Origin: an uncultured Chlamydiae bacterium
Lineage (GTDB): Bacteria > Chlamydiota > Chlamydiia > Chlamydiales > SM23-39
Direction of reading: 5' to 3'
Assembly: GCA_903909295.1 (NCBI GenBank)
Contig: CAIVVG010000089.1
Coordinates: forward strand, 1-6,187
Length of the DNA: 6,187 nt
A program made the translations under genes and the position numbers. Shown here piece by piece: positions 6,110 through 6,187 of the stretch (position 1 is its first letter; every line of letters begins with the position of its first letter). A model generated the notes under the pieces. The model saw only the letters and a program-made list of their open reading frames with translations, was not told the origin of the DNA and ran no database searches.

Positions 6110-6123
6110 CCTCTTTTAAGAGG
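6110..6123 (+). terminator. Short hairpin after the coiled-coil gene, weak terminator candidate
   Basis: CCTCTT (6110-6115) can pair with AAGAGG (6118-6123), 26 bases after the stop of the coiled-coil gene. The loop is too small for all six pairs to form. The downstream sequence is A/T-rich but lacks a clean T-run, so termination here would be inefficient. The right half of the stem lies in the 60-base repeat. Confidence 0.25.
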
Positions 6124-6178
6124 GTGTTCTGTAAAAAATATTTCATCGAGTTTTTGGATTATTTTGGCCTCTTTTCGA
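6119..6178 (-). repeat. 60-bp inverted repeat, right copy
   Basis: This is the exact reverse complement of 73-132, beginning 34 bases after the coiled-coil stop. Beyond it, the last nine bases of the window differ from the left copy's flank. The adjoining CGATT resembles the palindrome's left arm (near 17-21), so related sequence may continue past the edge. Confidence 0.92.
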
Positions 6179-6187
6179 TTGAAGAAC

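Larger units (their letters stand above)
6070..6187 (-). pseudogene. Partial minus-strand frame entering from the right edge, possible 5' part of the split kinase-like gene
   Basis: Read on the minus strand, the frame is open from the window edge through the whole right copy of the 60-base repeat. It gives the same repeat-encoded peptide (KIIQKLDEIFFTEHPL) that leads into the fragment ending at 478. After the repeat it runs for about 16 unrelated codons and stops at 6070-6072, inside the end of the coiled-coil gene. By contrast the left copy is preceded at once by a stop. This fits a gene whose 5' part lies beyond the window and whose 3' part is now at 137-478. Only about 7 codons outside the repeat and its tail are visible, so this is a suggestion rather than a proven gene. 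Confidence 0.3.

Noticed and set aside
1..6187. CRISPR array, tRNA, rRNA or insertion sequence with transposase
   Set aside because: No regularly spaced repeats, no tRNA- or rRNA-like sequence and no transposase or integrase motif were seen; the repeats present are single pairs.

Overview
The window is a compact stretch of about 6.2 kb from a bacterial genome, with roughly even base composition and AT-rich gaps. It carries five well-supported genes and at least one gene remnant. The outstanding gene is on the minus strand (2063-3406). It encodes a bacterial homologue of the eukaryotic anaphase-promoting-complex activators Cdc20/Fizzy and Cdh1/Fizzy-related. The N-terminal C-box, the linker, the start of the WD40 propeller, several propeller blades and a near-copy of the C-terminal Ile-Arg tail are all recognisable. 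Its neighbours are plainly bacterial: an MscS channel, a HIT hydrolase and an M20 dipeptidase. This suggests an intracellular bacterium living in a eukaryotic host, for instance an amoeba-associated member of the Chlamydiota. That assignment is inference; no taxonomic marker is present.

Layout: positions 1-90 form an imperfect palindrome. A plus-strand frame ending at 478 looks like the C-terminal half of a P-loop kinase-like protein. Three minus-strand genes follow in probable transcription order: cdc20/cdh1-like (3406 to 2063), mscS-like (2026 to 1094) and a HIT protein with a signal-peptide-like start (1041 to 547). A divergent AT-rich gap (3407-3517) separates them from a plus-strand pair: an M20 dipeptidase (3518-4867), then a membrane-anchored coiled-coil protein (4864-6084), joined by an ATGA stop/start overlap.

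Two repeat systems shape the region. A perfect 60-bp inverted repeat (73-132 and 6119-6178) bounds nearly the whole window. Both copies are open in the same reading frame. Recombination between them would flip the 6-kb segment and join a frame entering from the right edge to the kinase-like fragment at the left. The segment may therefore be invertible, or an inversion (or misassembly) may have split a gene. Separately, a 41-bp direct repeat (472-512 and 1068-1108, one mismatch) flanks the HIT gene and supplies stop codons to the genes on either side.

As a working picture, the cdc20/cdh1-like protein is a candidate effector aimed at the host cell cycle or ubiquitin machinery. The channel, HIT protein and dipeptidase are housekeeping-type functions. 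The coiled-coil membrane protein has no recognised function.
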